A stretch of DNA of 35,483 nt, taken from Brotaphodocola catenula. Lineage in GTDB: Bacteria > Bacillota > Clostridia > Lachnospirales > Lachnospiraceae. The notes beneath the pieces were generated by a model, which was not told the origin of the DNA, did not search any database, and worked only from the letters and a program-made list of their open reading frames with translations. A program made the position numbers and the translations under genes. Below are positions 34,583 to 35,483 of the stretch, one piece after another (the stretch's first letter is position 1; every line of letters begins with the position of its first letter). The stretch is from NCBI GenBank assembly GCA_020686985.1, contig JAJEPU010000035.1, forward strand, positions 1-35,483. Reading direction: 5' to 3'.

Positions 34583-35395
34583 ATGAAGAAAAAATTATTA
34601 TTTGTAGCTGTTGCTGTTATGGCGATCGGTATGACCGCATGTTCTAAGAAGCAGGATACACCGGAGACGACAACTGCCGTAGAGACCACCACGGAGGCTG
34701 AGACCACGGAAGCAGAAACCGAGGACATCGATGAGGATTCCATCAACGGTAAGATCACCAAGATCGATGGCGACATTCTGACTGTCAAGAACATTGATGA
34801 TGACACAGAGAAGAATTATGATACCTCCAAGGCTGAGATCACCAAAGATTTCCCGTTCGCAGTTGGCGATCAGGTAGAGGTTATCTTCCCGGAGGGTTCT
34901 GAGGAAGATCCAGTTCCGGCACTCGCTGTTACCGTTACCGAGTCCGCAACTGAGGCTAACACTGATTCCGATCCGACCGTAGAGGGAAAGGTTGTTGATG
35001 CAGCCAACGCAACCCTGACACTTGAGGTTGACGGCGAGCAGTACAGCATGAACAAGGCAAACGCTTACGTCGTTGCAAAGGACGGCATCACTGTTGACAA
35101 GAATGCAAAGGTTACCTACCTTGGCGACCTCGATGACGAGCCGATGGCAGTCAAGATCGTCATGGAAGACTCCTACGATACCCCGGAGGCAGAGCTGAAC
35201 GTCTTCACCGGAAAAGTTGCTCAGATCGGCGAGGATGGAAAGAGCATTGTTCTCGAGGCAGATGGCGGTGACTTCTTCACCTTCGTTTCTGACAGCTTGA
35301 GCTTTGACGATTACAAGGATGGCGATACCGTAAAGGTTACCTACCAGGGTTCGATCGGAGTAAAGGAGATCCCTGCTCTCGAGATTGAGAAATAA
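34583..35395 (+). CDS. Lipoprotein of three tandem beta-type repeats
   Basis: This 270-residue protein has a signal peptide ending in the lipobox MTAC (Cys about 20). A Thr/Glu-rich linker follows (about 28-52) and then three related units of 65-75 residues. Each begins with a GK-hydrophobic strand and a D/N-rich turn: INGKITKIDGDILTV, VEGKVVDAANATLTL, and FTGKVAQIGEDGKSIVL. Each ends with a VxVxY/F strand and a PALAV- or PALEI-like strand. This suggests repeated OB-like or small beta-barrel folds on the cell surface. GAGGAG lies seven bases before ATG 34583; ATG 34562 would place charged residues before the signal. I do not recognise a named family; the function is unknown. Confidence 0.88.
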   Translation: MKKKLLFVAVAVMAIGMTACSKKQDTPETTTAVETTTEAETTEAETEDIDEDSINGKITKIDGDILTVKNIDDDTEKNYDTSKAEITKDFPFAVGDQVEVIFPEGSEEDPVPALAVTVTESATEANTDSDPTVEGKVVDAANATLTLEVDGEQYSMNKANAYVVAKDGITVDKNAKVTYLGDLDDEPMAVKIVMEDSYDTPEAELNVFTGKVAQIGEDGKSIVLEADGGDFFTFVSDSLSFDDYKDGDTVKVTYQGSIGVKEIPALEIEK

Positions 35396-35410
35396 GATAT
35401 TATATAAAAA

Positions 35411-35459
35411 AGGGGCTGTCGCATTAGCAAATATTTTTGCTGGGCGGTAGCCCTGCTTT
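35411..35459 (+). terminator. Terminator-like hairpin after the repeat lipoprotein
   Basis: GGGCTGTCGC pairs with GCGGTAGCCC with two wobble pairs, capped by an inner AGCAAA/TTTGCT stem. The following T-run is short (GCTTTATG). On the minus strand the element is followed by T6, so it may mainly serve transcription from the right. Confidence 0.6.
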
Positions 35460-35483
35460 ATGTCAAAATGGGATCGAAATCGG

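Noticed and set aside
1-35483. CRISPR arrays, IS elements, prophage genes, tRNA or rRNA genes
   Set aside because: No regularly spaced repeats, transposase or integrase motifs, or tRNA/rRNA-like sequences were found by reading.

Overview
The window reads as a chromosomal segment of a gut-type Firmicute, most likely a Lachnospiraceae (Clostridia). Supporting this are AGGAGG-type ribosome binding sites, CodY, the run comM-dprA-topA-codY, rpsB-tsf, short CHR-type transporters, a citDEF citrate lyase set and c-di-GMP-I riboswitches. The species cannot be named from the sequence alone. There are no rRNA or tRNA genes, IS elements, prophage genes or CRISPR arrays.

Layout. (1) 1-10960: four hybrid sensor histidine kinases in a row, all on the minus strand. 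They carry a CHASE sensor (split by a frameshift), twin SBP_bac_3 sensors, a GAF-PAS input, and a second twin SBP_bac_3 sensor. A consensus promoter, a c-di-GMP-I (GEMM) riboswitch and an intrinsic terminator with a competing antiterminator pairing precede the array. A second promoter plus c-di-GMP-I riboswitch lies just past the last kinase and points out of the left edge. (2) 11200-13180: rpsB-tsf with a structured leader. (3) 13228-16138, plus strand: a GntR/FCD regulator, an AEC transporter and a cytoplasmic GH28 pectin-type glycosidase, behind a near-consensus sigma-A promoter. (4) 16211-22612, minus strand: comM, dprA, topA and codY (competence/DNA processing, topoisomerase I, global nutritional repressor). 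(5) 22900-24200: a SIMPL-domain lipoprotein and about 400 bp of gene-free, strongly folded sequence. (6) 24221-29817: a citrate module of a 2-hydroxycarboxylate transporter, citF, citE and citD on minus, with a divergent LysR regulator on plus. (7) 29917-34080, minus: an SH3/NlpC-P60 wall hydrolase, two half-size CHR transporters and a second AEC permease. (8) 34583-35459, plus: a lipoprotein made of three related beta-type repeats, with a terminator.

How the parts work together. The kinase array looks like a multi-input phosphorelay whose transcription is gated by c-di-GMP. No HPt protein or DNA-binding response regulator is present in the window, so its output must lie elsewhere. The citrate module would import citrate or a related acid and cleave it to acetate and oxaloacetate under LysR control, but the ligase and prosthetic-group genes (citC, citX, citG) are not here. 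The GntR-AEC-GH28 cassette suggests control of uptake and breakdown of pectin fragments.

The most notable observations are the riboswitch-gated kinase array, the second riboswitch at the edge, the frameshift in the CHASE kinase, and the unexplained folded region near 24 kb.
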